From: Anadara kagoshimensis
Lineage: Eukaryota; Mollusca; Bivalvia; Arcoida; Arcidae
Assembly: GCA_021292105.1 (NCBI GenBank)
Contig: CM037875.1
Coordinates: forward strand, 57,957,908-58,021,907
Direction of reading: 5' to 3'
DNA length: 64,000 bases
The position numbers and the translations under genes were made by a program. Within the stretch, counting starts at the first letter, position 1, and each line of letters opens with the position of its first letter. A model generated the notes under the pieces. The model did not search any database, was not told where the DNA came from, and was given only the letters and a program-made list of their open reading frames with translations. Positions 26,201 through 31,381 of the stretch are shown here, one piece after another.

Positions 26201-27434
26201 TAAAGGCCACCTCTATATAAGAGCCACCTGTTTACAAAGGCCAGTAGAATTGTATCCCAATTGTTCTTTATTCATATTATTTAAACCTGTATATAAAGGC
26301 CACCTGCCTATAAAGTCCACTTTCAAAGGTTCCCTTAGGTGGTCTTTAAAGACGGGTTTTACTGTCTAAAATGGAAATCATAAAGTCCTTCACCTTGCCA
26401 TGATATTAGCAAAATACAAATTTTGTCCAGTGACATATTATTTAAAAAGATTACTGACCACTCATGATGGATGATAAACACCATTCCCATTGCTCTTCTA
26501 AATCTTTGGCCTAGGTGAGCTAAGAAGCCAAATGTCTAACTGTAGGGGCTAGAATAGAGAGATCCCACTATATCACTATCTCTTGAGTAAACTTAATCTT
26601 ACCAGATCAAATATGTTTGGTCTGGCTTGGTTTCCGATATGAAGAAGATCCCTGAAGCCTTTAGTAATGGCCAGAGCCATTCTTTCTCCTTTACGTTCCA
26701 GCAGTGCATTTGTCGCCACAGTGGTTCCCATGCGGATCCATTCAATCTGGTGGCTGTCTAGTGGCTGATTTGGTGGTATTGGTATCCCAGTATCCTGTAT
26801 CATAACAATAGGTAATACTTATTGTAACTTATAACAGTACATGCACTTACAAATGTGTACAATACTGATTTAAATCAACTTATGAAGCAACACGCTTAAG
26901 AACAGACTAAGGTACACATCTTTTTCTAAATCTATTTTAAAATCTATCAGTACAATAAAATATTATACACTGTACTACTTAGCATCAATTAACTAATAAA
27001 AATAAATCAACTCTTTTACTAGAGGGTGGCAAATGACACAATATGGCTCAGCTGTATGGATGCAAAATATGTAACAATGAACGTTGACGCACATGTTTGG
27101 CCGGTATTATAATCGCTCTTTTGCATTTTGTGCAGGTGAGCTAAAAATTGGCACAAAACTATAGAAGATGCATAGATATATGGCAAACTACTACAACAAT
27201 GACATACAATTAAGTTATAATGTGACAAATTTTGTAATTAAATCAAACAAAGCTTCTTACCTCTTCTATAATTCTTCTAATACCTTCCCTTGGTGCATCT
27301 GGGTAGTTCTGAGGATCTACAGATAAAAGCTTTATGACCTTGACCTTTCCACTCGCACATTTTGCCCAGATATCAGTAAATGTACCACCTCTGTCTATTG
27401 CAAACTGAAATTTTGGTCTCTCACTTTTTGCCAT
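1354..27434 (-). CDS. OPLAH: 5-oxoprolinase (ATP-hydrolysing), 25 coding exons, 3' end outside window
   Basis: The enzyme hydrolyses 5-oxo-L-proline to L-glutamate at the cost of ATP, in the cytosol, as a step of the gamma-glutamyl cycle. Exons (minus strand, 5' to 3'): 27261-27434, 26603-26794, 19295-19420, 18203-18309, 17103-17218, 16611-16690, 16045-16097, 15442-15554, 14523-14729, 13718-13860, 13308-13430, 12352-12464, 11534-11622, 10983-11064, 9424-9561, 8660-8798, 8267-8379, 6097-6160, 5512-5612, 4557-4593, 4119-4229, 3327-3428, 2760-2934, 1864-1973, 1354-1428. All junctions are GT-AG and phases agree throughout, giving 2,883 nt or 961 residues. Order and spacing follow vertebrate OPLAH: N-terminal hydantoinase-A type domain (DRGGTFTD at residues 14-21, GFDMGGTSTD near 315-324), then hydantoinase-B type domain (RGHHADIGG near 856-864). 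About 330 C-terminal residues are missing at the left edge. No inactivating change was seen. Confidence 0.96.
1429..1863. other. OPLAH intron 24, no feature seen
   Basis: About 435 nt between exons 25 and 24. I see no coding similarity or repeat structure; short ORFs on the minus strand here are read-through of exon 24. Confidence 0.6.
1864..1973 (-). CDS. OPLAH: OPLAH exon 24 (residues 900-936)
   Basis: It encodes [20 protein letters not shown] and [16 protein letters not shown], nearly invariant among OPLAH proteins. Confidence 0.95.
2350..2640. mobile_element. Putative fold-back MITE in OPLAH intron 23
   Basis: TTCCTGGAATAACAT near 2362 is matched in inverse orientation by a related stretch ending near 2635. 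Inside, AATGGGTTT-type hairpins occur at ~2475-2510 and ~2555-2580. Only the ends are convincing. The rest of 1974-2759 shows nothing recognisable. Confidence 0.35.
2760..2934 (-). CDS. OPLAH: OPLAH exon 23 (residues 842-900)
   Basis: It encodes [20 protein letters not shown] and [16 protein letters not shown] carries the conserved His/Asp of the hydantoinase-B family. Confidence 0.96.
2935..4118. other. OPLAH introns 22 and 21, no element recognised
   Basis: Apart from exon 22 (3327-3428), this AT-rich sequence shows no coding or repeat structure that I can support. Confidence 0.5.
3327..3428 (-). CDS. OPLAH: OPLAH exon 22 (residues 808-841)
   Basis: It encodes [20 protein letters not shown] and [14 protein letters not shown]; the [18 protein letters not shown] block is diagnostic. 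Confidence 0.96.
4119..4229 (-). CDS. OPLAH: OPLAH exon 21 (residues 771-807)
   Basis: It encodes [20 protein letters not shown] and [15 protein letters not shown], the core of the hydantoinase-B type domain ([18 protein letters not shown]). Confidence 0.96.
4557..4593 (-). CDS. OPLAH: OPLAH exon 20, a 37-nt micro-exon (residues 758-770)
   Basis: It encodes [12 protein letters not shown], conserved in OPLAH, and bridges the frames of exons 19 and 21 exactly. Omission would break the frame. Confidence 0.9.
5205..5430 (-). mobile_element. tRNA-derived SINE copy in OPLAH intron 19
   Basis: Read on the minus strand, a tRNA-like head (GTGGCCAAGTGG near 5420, B-box-like AGGTTCAAACCC near 5370) is followed by a body and then a tail containing GATATAAGTGAAAGATTCC. 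The same tail type occurs at 23.0, 55.8 and 62.6 kb. Confidence 0.6.
5512..5612 (-). CDS. OPLAH: OPLAH exon 19 (residues 725-758)
   Basis: It encodes [20 protein letters not shown] and then [13 protein letters not shown], the start of the hydantoinase-B type domain. Its 5' edge with the acceptor is duplicated at about 5641-5710. Confidence 0.95.
5571..5712. repeat. Tandem duplication of the 5' edge of OPLAH exon 19
   Basis: A segment of about 70 bp that includes the first ~40 nt of exon 19 and its acceptor is present twice (about 5571-5640 and 5641-5712). In the outer copy the acceptor AG reads AA on the minus strand, so it cannot be used. Confidence 0.85.
6097..6160 (-). CDS. OPLAH: OPLAH exon 18 (residues 703-724)
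   Basis: A 64-nt exon encoding [20 protein letters not shown]. The VEPGC motif is conserved. Confidence 0.92.
6264..7689 (+). mobile_element. Helitron-like non-autonomous element with ~145-bp tandem core
   Basis: It begins near ACAAGAGGCCCATGGACC (6273), continues through about six to seven ~145-bp units (6300-7270), then a unique stretch, GACGGAC short repeats (~7605-7640) and a terminal hairpin (CTGAGCT-TTC-AGCTCAG) just before GTGAGCTAA, ending at 7689. Same family as the element at 1-1193. It lies in OPLAH intron 17 in antisense orientation to the gene. Confidence 0.6.
8197..8240. repeat. (GA)n microsatellite
   Basis: About 21 uninterrupted AG dinucleotides, 27 nt from the donor of OPLAH exon 17. 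Confidence 0.95.
8267..8379 (-). CDS. OPLAH: OPLAH exon 17 (residues 666-703)
   Basis: It encodes [20 protein letters not shown] and then GPAIIMNGN. It ends two bases into a Ser codon completed by exon 18. Confidence 0.93.
8660..8798 (-). CDS. OPLAH: OPLAH exon 16 (residues 619-665)
   Basis: It encodes [20 protein letters not shown] and VRGVGKAF, the conserved EFGF--P-RPV-VDD-RVRG-G block. Confidence 0.95.
8799..9423. other. OPLAH intron 15, no element recognised
   Basis: A 625-nt AT-rich intron in which I see no repeat or conserved structure. Confidence 0.5.
9424..9561 (-). CDS. OPLAH: OPLAH exon 15 (residues 573-619)
   Basis: It encodes [20 protein letters not shown] and MVSTEMFP, matching the conserved TDCALMVS block. 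A MITE ends about 18 nt upstream of its acceptor. Confidence 0.94.
9580..10057. mobile_element. ~480-bp MITE with ~35-bp terminal inverted repeats
   Basis: GTGATTGTATCAAGTAGAAA at 9582-9601 is matched in inverse orientation at about 10036-10055, and the similarity continues ~15 bp inward with a few mismatches. No ORF is present. It lies in OPLAH intron 14, its left end ~18 nt from the exon 15 acceptor. Confidence 0.75.
10278..11033. repeat. 49-bp minisatellite built from the 3' edge of OPLAH exon 14 and its 5' splice site
   Basis: Fourteen copies of TTACCTGTTAAAYCCC are seen, at about 10306, 10370, 10438, 10487, 10535, 10584, 10633, 10681, 10730, 10780, 10829, 10881, 10928 and the true exon at 10977. 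The first three units are longer (~66-71 bp) and share an extra GTAATGCTAGAGTAC; later ones are 48-52 bp. Read on the minus strand each unit is exon end + GTAAG. In-frame read-through of a donor meets TAA at once (AGG TAA). Confidence 0.93.
10983..11064 (-). CDS. OPLAH: OPLAH exon 14 (residues 546-573)
   Basis: It encodes [20 protein letters not shown] and LRQGFN. The last ~40 nt plus the 5' splice site are the seed of the 49-bp array at 10290-11033. This copy is chosen as the real exon because only it continues upstream into the full exon and acceptor. Confidence 0.9.
11534..11622 (-). CDS. OPLAH: OPLAH exon 13 (residues 516-546)
   Basis: It encodes [20 protein letters not shown] and EPC, the conserved [13 protein letters not shown] segment. 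The intron just upstream in the transcript contains the ~55-bp array that begins about a dozen bases from this acceptor. Confidence 0.94.
11634..12150. repeat. Intronic minisatellite, ~55-bp unit, ten copies
   Basis: AAGTCATACAGGTTTCTGTA recurs ten times, with units alternating between 55 and 52 bp. It begins about 12 nt outside OPLAH exon 13, on the acceptor side. Two small ORFs across its end are repeat artefacts. Confidence 0.93.
12352..12464 (-). CDS. OPLAH: OPLAH exon 12 (residues 479-516)
   Basis: It encodes [20 protein letters not shown] and [11 protein letters not shown], the glycine-rich [10 protein letters not shown] motif of the family. Confidence 0.95.
12751..13063. mobile_element. 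piggyBac-type MITE (313 bp) flanked by TTAA
   Basis: Perfect 15-bp terminal inverted repeats (CCCTCTTGCTGCCAA at 12751 and its complement ending at 13063), bordered on both sides by TTAA (12747-12750, 13064-13067). TTAA target duplication with CCCT ends is the piggyBac rule. No transposase ORF. It lies in OPLAH intron 11. Confidence 0.85.
13308..13430 (-). CDS. OPLAH: OPLAH exon 11 (residues 438-478)
   Basis: It encodes [10 protein letters not shown] and then [20 protein letters not shown] and PIRALTQ, close to vertebrate OPLAH. Phase 0 at both ends. Confidence 0.95.
13718..13860 (-). CDS. OPLAH: OPLAH exon 10 (residues 390-437)
   Basis: It encodes [20 protein letters not shown] and then PKIFG, the conserved T-TDAN-LGRLLP block, ending in phase 0. 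Confidence 0.94.
13861..15441. other. OPLAH introns 9 and 8, no element defined
   Basis: Around exon 9 (14523-14729), both introns are AT-rich. Near 15200 there is a CAGTAAAACCTCATTATAAT fragment that resembles the ends of pogo/mariner-type elements, but no partner end was found. Confidence 0.4.
14523..14729 (-). CDS. OPLAH: OPLAH exon 9 (residues 321-390)
   Basis: The largest exon in the window. It encodes [25 protein letters not shown] and [16 protein letters not shown], all diagnostic for 5-oxoprolinase. Confidence 0.96.
15442..15554 (-). CDS. OPLAH: OPLAH exon 8 (residues 283-321)
   Basis: It encodes [20 protein letters not shown] and then VIGFDMG; SGPAGG and GFDMGG are nucleotide-binding signatures of the family. 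Confidence 0.94.
16045..16097 (-). CDS. OPLAH: OPLAH exon 7 (residues 266-283)
   Basis: A small 53-nt exon encoding [17 protein letters not shown], the conserved VLFM-SDGGL block. Splice phases 0 and 2 join its neighbours. Confidence 0.9.
16611..16690 (-). CDS. OPLAH: OPLAH exon 6 (residues 239-265)
   Basis: It encodes [20 protein letters not shown] with FQGGIE at its end; ADAYLTP is conserved in OPLAH. The donor is weak-normal (ATAC read on the plus strand). Confidence 0.92.
17103..17218 (-). CDS. OPLAH: OPLAH exon 5 (residues 200-239)
   Basis: It encodes [17 protein letters not shown] and [18 protein letters not shown], the conserved SLSS-MPM-R-VPRG segment. Confidence 0.93.
17880..18130. 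repeat. Dispersed repeat shared with 21295-21440
   Basis: CTTTGGTACCGTGATG at about 18043, and flanking sequence including ATGTCACTGACACTAGTAC and GGCCGGCGACACGTCAAT, recurs with small changes at 21295-21440. It is in OPLAH intron 4 and looks like a transposon fragment of unknown class. Confidence 0.6.
18203..18309 (-). CDS. OPLAH: OPLAH exon 4 (residues 165-200)
   Basis: It encodes [20 protein letters not shown]...[10 protein letters not shown], matching the conserved GIRSLAVVL-HSYT segment of OPLAH. It starts in phase 0 and ends after two bases of a Thr codon. Confidence 0.93.
18470..19294. repeat. ~68-bp minisatellite built from the 3' edge of OPLAH exon 3 and its 5' splice site
   Basis: CAGCAGTTGTTCC recurs about every 68 bp from 18620 to 19300 (eleven copies with the true exon), with two more decayed copies at ~18490 and ~18555. 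On the minus strand each unit encodes the exon end ...VVTGTTAEK followed by GTAAG. The array fills more than 80% of OPLAH intron 3. Confidence 0.93.
19295..19420 (-). CDS. OPLAH: OPLAH exon 3 (residues 123-164)
   Basis: It encodes [19 protein letters not shown] and ends in ...[11 protein letters not shown], phase 0 at both ends. Its last ~50 nt and its 5' splice site are the seed of the ~68-bp tandem array at 18470-19294, so the gene carries about ten extra look-alike exon ends directly downstream. Confidence 0.93.
19483..19612 (+). repeat. Dispersed repeat, copy 1 of 3 (partial)
   Basis: Shares CATACTAATTCATGTCCGAA and GAACTTCCACCAGGGAAGTG with a fuller copy at 28745-28918 and an inverted copy at 58215-58405. 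Class unknown; it could be a SINE or a DNA-transposon end. Confidence 0.7.
19957..20646 (+). mobile_element. Helitron-like element, interrupted by a later insertion
   Basis: It starts with ACAAGTGGCAGAATGGGCCT, a variant of the start at 6273, and runs through several TGACCTTGACC segments. It matches the unique part of the element at 1-1193 until 20646, where another transposon begins. Related sequence (TTTTTCTCCCATCATCAG) resumes at 21784-21835, so that transposon landed inside this one. Confidence 0.55.
20647..21783. mobile_element. TIR element, copy 1, with an extra ~500-bp internal insert
   Basis: It begins ACTAGTGTGGCGACACC and then a TIR (AAGAATGGAACAACCTAGAG at 20681); the matching inverted end is at 21760-21783. 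Compared with copy 2 it has an additional ~500 bp (about 21190-21695) holding the dispersed repeat and the long perfect hairpin. No transposase ORF. Confidence 0.75.
21536..21693. repeat. Perfect 65-bp inverted repeat with a nested hairpin loop
   Basis: Arms 21536-21600 and 21629-21693 are exact reverse complements. The 28-bp spacer itself contains a 9-bp stem (ATGAAAGCC-TTC-GGCTTTCAT). Absence of mismatches suggests a young fold-back element or gene conversion between arms. Confidence 0.95.
21843..22480. mobile_element. TIR element, copy 2
   Basis: It begins ACTAGTGTGGCGACACC like copy 1. Perfect 24-bp inverted repeats lie at 21877-21900 and 22457-22480. The interior matches copy 1 without its insert. 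No ORF; superfamily unknown. Confidence 0.8.
23030..23372 (-). mobile_element. tRNA-derived SINE, near full length
   Basis: Read on the minus strand: tRNA-like head with A box (GGGTCAGTTGG near 23365) and B box (GGTTCAAACCC near 23310), a ~200-bp body, and a tail ATATAAGTGAAATATTCTTG ending near ACCATTACTCAACTC. A second member lies at 62905-63130. Confidence 0.8.
23889..24440. repeat. 46-bp minisatellite made from the left TIR of a Tigger-like transposon, 12 copies
   Basis: ACAGTAAAACACGAATATAA with the following 26 bp repeats 12 times, nearly without change. The unit matches the inverted right end of the adjacent transposon (CAGTAAAACGCGTTTATAAC read on the minus strand at ~25301), so the array is an amplified transposon end. 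Confidence 0.9.
24441..25303 (+). pseudogene. Decayed pogo/Tigger-type transposase remnant and right TIR
   Basis: Short open stretches resemble the C-terminal part of Tigger/jerky transposases: an acidic run ([14 protein letters not shown] at about 24870-24917), then [20 protein letters not shown] and DYFQTKTCN followed by TAA at about 25113. No DDE catalytic core is found, so most of the gene is deleted. The right TIR ends in GTTTTACTG at ~25303, flanked by TA. Confidence 0.7.
26187..26364. mobile_element. ~180-bp pogo/mariner-like MITE
   Basis: Imperfect terminal inverted repeats: CAGTCAACCTGCCTTAAAGG at the left and the inverse of CAGTAAAACCCGTCTTTAAA at the right. It has internal AAAGGCCACC motifs and no ORF. 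It is in OPLAH intron 2. Confidence 0.7.
26470..26523 (+). mobile_element. Helitron-like 3' terminus remnant
   Basis: Ends with the shared CTAGGTGAGCTAA; only the last ~50 bp are recognisable. Confidence 0.35.
26603..26794 (-). CDS. OPLAH: OPLAH exon 2 (residues 59-122)
   Basis: It encodes the family signature [17 protein letters not shown] and then [14 protein letters not shown], nearly the same as vertebrate OPLAH. Both boundaries are phase 0. The next intron (19421-26602) is 7.2 kb and filled with transposon remnants. Confidence 0.95.
27090..27144 (+). mobile_element. Helitron-like 3' terminus remnant
   Basis: A TGCA-TTTTG-TGCA hairpin is followed by GGTGAGCTAA. It lies in OPLAH intron 1. 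Confidence 0.4.
27261..27434 (-). CDS. OPLAH: OPLAH exon 1 of the coding sequence (residues 1-58)
   Basis: It starts with ATG at 27434 and encodes [10 protein letters not shown]..., followed by [11 protein letters not shown], the nucleotide-binding entry motif of the hydantoinase A / oxoprolinase family. It ends in phase 0 at a good donor. About 20 nt upstream of the ATG is a strong acceptor (TTTCAG at about 27457-27462), so at least one non-coding 5' exon probably lies at higher coordinates. Confidence 0.95.
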
Positions 27435-27462
27435 TGCAAAAGACTCAGTAATTCAATCTGAA

Positions 27463-28744
27463 ATATATTTTTTTAAACTCAGCATTTAATTTACCTTGTA
27501 TGATTGTATGAGACAATAATCAAACAGATGAAGTTTGTAACTGGTATATAAGACATGTACATGATACAATAAGATGACACATACATCAGACTGACCAACT
27601 CTGTTTTAAACGGATATGTACTGCATAAGCGGATGTAAAATGTACTAACATTATAACATCGCATGTTAAAAATGTACCAAAATTATGCCTTTTCTTGTTA
27701 AAAATGTATCAATTCTGGATAAAATAATAGAATTGATTGGTCAGCCTGATACATGTAAATCACAATTAATTATTTCATCCCAAACCAGGAGATACTTGGT
27801 CTAGGTTTCACCGTTAGATGCAATATAGCTGAACACCTTCTTGATATCTATAGTAACTAAAGTATCTATACTGTTTATCCTTCCATTAAAGTATTGATTT
27901 TCAACTTTAAGAACTCTAGTAACAGCTGTATATTTATTTTTCCAATTTACCGTTTATTACCATAACTTATGTCTATGTATTTCTTATTTTCAATATTGGT
28001 TATTTATAGTATATGCACTCACTATATATTTGTCATATGAGTTTTTGAAAGATGTTCTTTTTGTTGTGACTTTTATTAAAGACATATGTAGTTAAATCTG
28101 CAGTTTATCTATAAAATGTGAATGTCACAGATAGCGGATGATTAATGCTATCCTGCCCTGATTAATGTTACCAGTATGTTTTAGAATTAATTAAGTTTTT
28201 CACCATGCAAGTCTATGTACATATGTGAAGATAATGAATGCCTATGATGTAGTTGTTAATAGTCCTGTAATATAATAAATCATATGACTGAGTGTTTTCC
28301 TTTTCTCTGATTGGCCAATTTCAGTGGTTCATATAGCGATATTCAATAAAATATGCCTCAAAAAGTTGATAAAAAGTTGGCGGACCATGCTATAATAAAT
28401 AGTAACAAAAGTTGGCGGACCACTTTTCGATCAAAAATGGGAAAGGGACTCTCTGGAAATTGTGATGTCAAAATTCAAAAACATCAAAAAGATAGCACAT
28501 GCTGACATCATTGACACGATTTGGCCTGTGGCCTCGGTGAATATTAATTTGATCAGGTTCATATAAGCCCATATCCTCCTCATCAAAAGGCAATAATATA
28601 ACATTGTAGGCCTATATTAATATGTGTTAAACTTGTTAGTATTTATGATTATATTGCCCGCTTATGAGTGTTATAATTACTTTCGTGGCATAATTTCTTC
28701 CTATTGTAAAGTAATATTTCCAAGTTAATGGCATATAATCAAAA
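27463..28744. other. Upstream of OPLAH; possible 5' UTR intron
   Basis: AT-rich sequence without coding similarity. If the acceptor upstream of the OPLAH start is used, this is intronic and the first exon is further right. GGCCTGTGGCCTCGGTGAAT at ~28523 resembles the centre of the fold-back repeat at 41745-41900. Confidence 0.4.
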
Positions 28745-28918
28745 ATAAACATACTAATTCATGTCCGAATCACAATCCAGAAGCAAAGTAAAAATTTTGG
28801 AACTTACAAGTTAGGTTGGACACGTGAACTTCCACCAGGGAAGTGAGGCCGGGTGCTCCTGAAGGGTAGGCACCTCCTGTTTATCTAGCTACACCCGCCA
28901 CGTGTGTAATCAAAAATT
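28745..28918 (+). repeat. Dispersed repeat, copy 2 of 3 (longest)
   Basis: Runs from CATACTAATTCATGTCCG to ACACCCGCCACGTGTGTAAT. Nearly the same sequence as 19483-19612 and, inverted, 58215-58405. Confidence 0.75.
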
Positions 28919-29314
28919 ATGCACTAGCTGGCTGAAAATACATACGATGCACATGTGCAAACTCTACAAATATATAATCAATATCCTGCCATGTCTTTCA
29001 GCTATTCTTGGCGCCAATTTAAAACAATTCAATCGACTTTTTAAAAGTGCATACCTTTTTGATCAAGTGTTGACGTATATACTAACAGTACTTGTTACAT
29101 GAGGTGAAAAATGAGGTCATCTGATCATTGGGAAACCCCAATATTAACTCGTTTCCGCGAGGGTTACGAATTCTACCGAAGTTTGCCGAATGGCTAGTTT
29201 GGTGTACACAACACTACTACAGTAGTAATTAGAACTTTTAGAATTATCAGATATTTTATAATCTTTTTTAATAAAAAGATTTTTAATAATATTTTATGAT
29301 AAATAAATATATAT

Positions 29315-29486
29315 TTGATAATACAAAACTGCACCTCTGTCATTTCTCTTATAAAACTACTTGATATAACATCAGATTATAACCTACCCCAAGTAGTTAA
29401 CATTCCTACTAGAAAAGAGCGTATACTTGATCTCATCTTTGTTAATAATCCCACCTCTATTAACAAAGTTATTACTCTCCCACCTA
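29315..29486 (+). pseudogene. CR1/jockey-type LINE, endonuclease fragment (5' truncated)
   Basis: The frame contains DYNLPQVVNIPTRKERILDL and IFVNNP, typical of the later part of the APE-type endonuclease of CR1-like LINEs. The first conserved blocks are missing. It stops at the TIR insertion and resumes at 31380 with the catalytic SDHD motif. Confidence 0.75.
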
Positions 29487-31381
29487 TACACCCTTCCGAT
29501 AAATCGCGACACCTGGCGGGAGTGCCGTGATTGATAGTAGAATGTGATGTCATACAGGGAGTTATGAAAAGGAAATACTAGCATTTCGTATTTTCCCTCA
29601 ATATAATATTGTTTTAAAATTAAATATTAAATTTCAATTTTAATTACATATCGCTGGTATTTTATTCCATGACTTTAAAAAATAATTTGAAATTAATATA
29701 TTTTTCATTAAAAATTTTAAAAATTCATTTTAATTGCTACATAATAATAACTGTTCCATGACATATTTGTTATTGTAATACCAAGTCATGGGCAGTCATT
29801 CGGAACTAATTAGGGCACTGATTTTGATTACCTGATTTACAGGAGAGAAAATGCTTCGGTCCAACCTAAGGACAATTTGCTTATGCATGAATGAATCCAG
29901 GTGTGTCAGAAGTAGTCTAAGCTTTTCGTTAATCTCAGAAGATTCTCAGTCGGTAGAATTATTTAAACGAGAGAGAGAGAGAGAGAGAGAGAGAGCTACA
30001 AACATTGCATTTTAAGTACATGTATTCTGTAACTCAGTGAATAATTATATAAACGAACAAATTATCTATCCGAAATTATAACGAGTCATGGGATAATTAT
30101 TTATCCGACATTTTGAAACTTAACATATTTGTGTTACAGTTTAAAGATGATAAATAATAATAAACACAGCGTAATTAGTATTAAAAGTTATTTATTTATT
30201 TATTTTCATTTTTATACTTTTTGATTTTTTGACAAATAAGTATAATATAGCCAAAGCAGTGATACGACACTACATGAGAATAAATCAGATATTATCCCTG
30301 TGTATTATAATCAGGTGTTGACTTGTTCATCTCGTAATCAGATAATCTAGAGACTTGTTAATTGCAAATTGGATTAATGAAACCAATTAAAAGTCCTATT
30401 TTTTAAGTCAACTTAGGTAAGGATGCCATCATTTCTACTTAGAATCAGTTGTTATTTATATAAATTTGACCGCAATTTGAACCATACAACCGAAATTCAA
30501 TGTTTTTTTTTTTTTTTTTTTTTGTTTGTTTGTTTTTTTTTTTTAAATGTTTTTATTAATAATTTTGAAAATAAATTTTCAGAACCTGGAGAATGAAAGT
30601 TTAATCCGTTGAACAATGATTTTTAAATACAACTTTAAGATGTCGCTAATTTGTAATCACAGGAAAATTTAAGTTTTCAAATTATTTTGACTATCAATTA
30701 TGTATCTGAATTGTTTAATTTATATCAATATTTTGTAAATAAGTTTTATGAAAAATCCGATTTTATAAAATAAATAAAGATAAATAAGAAAAAAGTGAAA
30801 GGTGAACGTTTGTAGAAATTTGATTAAAAAATTAAAATATTTCCAGTCGGATAAAAATATGAATTTCAAATGTCCTTGAGGGTAATTAAATGGTCCAAGA
30901 TATTAATAAATATACGTACATGTATTTTATATTTTTCAAATTTGAACATTTACAAATTGCAATTTTCTAGTAAAAATAAAACTTATTATTTTGTGGAAGA
31001 AATTACAACAAATTCTACACAATCCTTTACAATGTTAAGTGTCTTTTCGGATGATCATCTATGTGTTTAAAATTTGTTTAATTAGCCCATTCATAATTTG
31101 TAATTTATTTAAAGTAATTTTCGCTTTGTCGGTTTATCATCTCACCTGTAGCTTACATATGACACCTAACATATCCTCGAACTGAGTGAATATACACCCT
31201 TTAAAGTAATATTCGCTTTGTCGGTTCATCATCTCACCTGTAGCTTACATATGACACCTAACATATACTCGAACTGAGTGAATATACTGTACATGATGAT
31301 GGGATCGATAGATAGCCTTCCCGGTGTGACGTCATATCAAGAGCGATAACCAGTTTCCGGCTATTACTGGAAGGGTGTATA
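29485..31381. mobile_element. ~1.9-kb TIR insertion splitting a LINE endonuclease
   Basis: The ends are inverse copies of CACCCTTCC, preceded and followed by TATA. Removing the insertion with one TATA rejoins the endonuclease frame (PPI then GKSDHD), which supports a 4-bp target duplication. The inside is AT-rich, with a (GA)n run (29969-29996), a T-rich run (~30503-30544) and a direct repeat of ~90 bp (about 31110-31195 and 31200-31285). No transposase was recognised. Confidence 0.7.
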
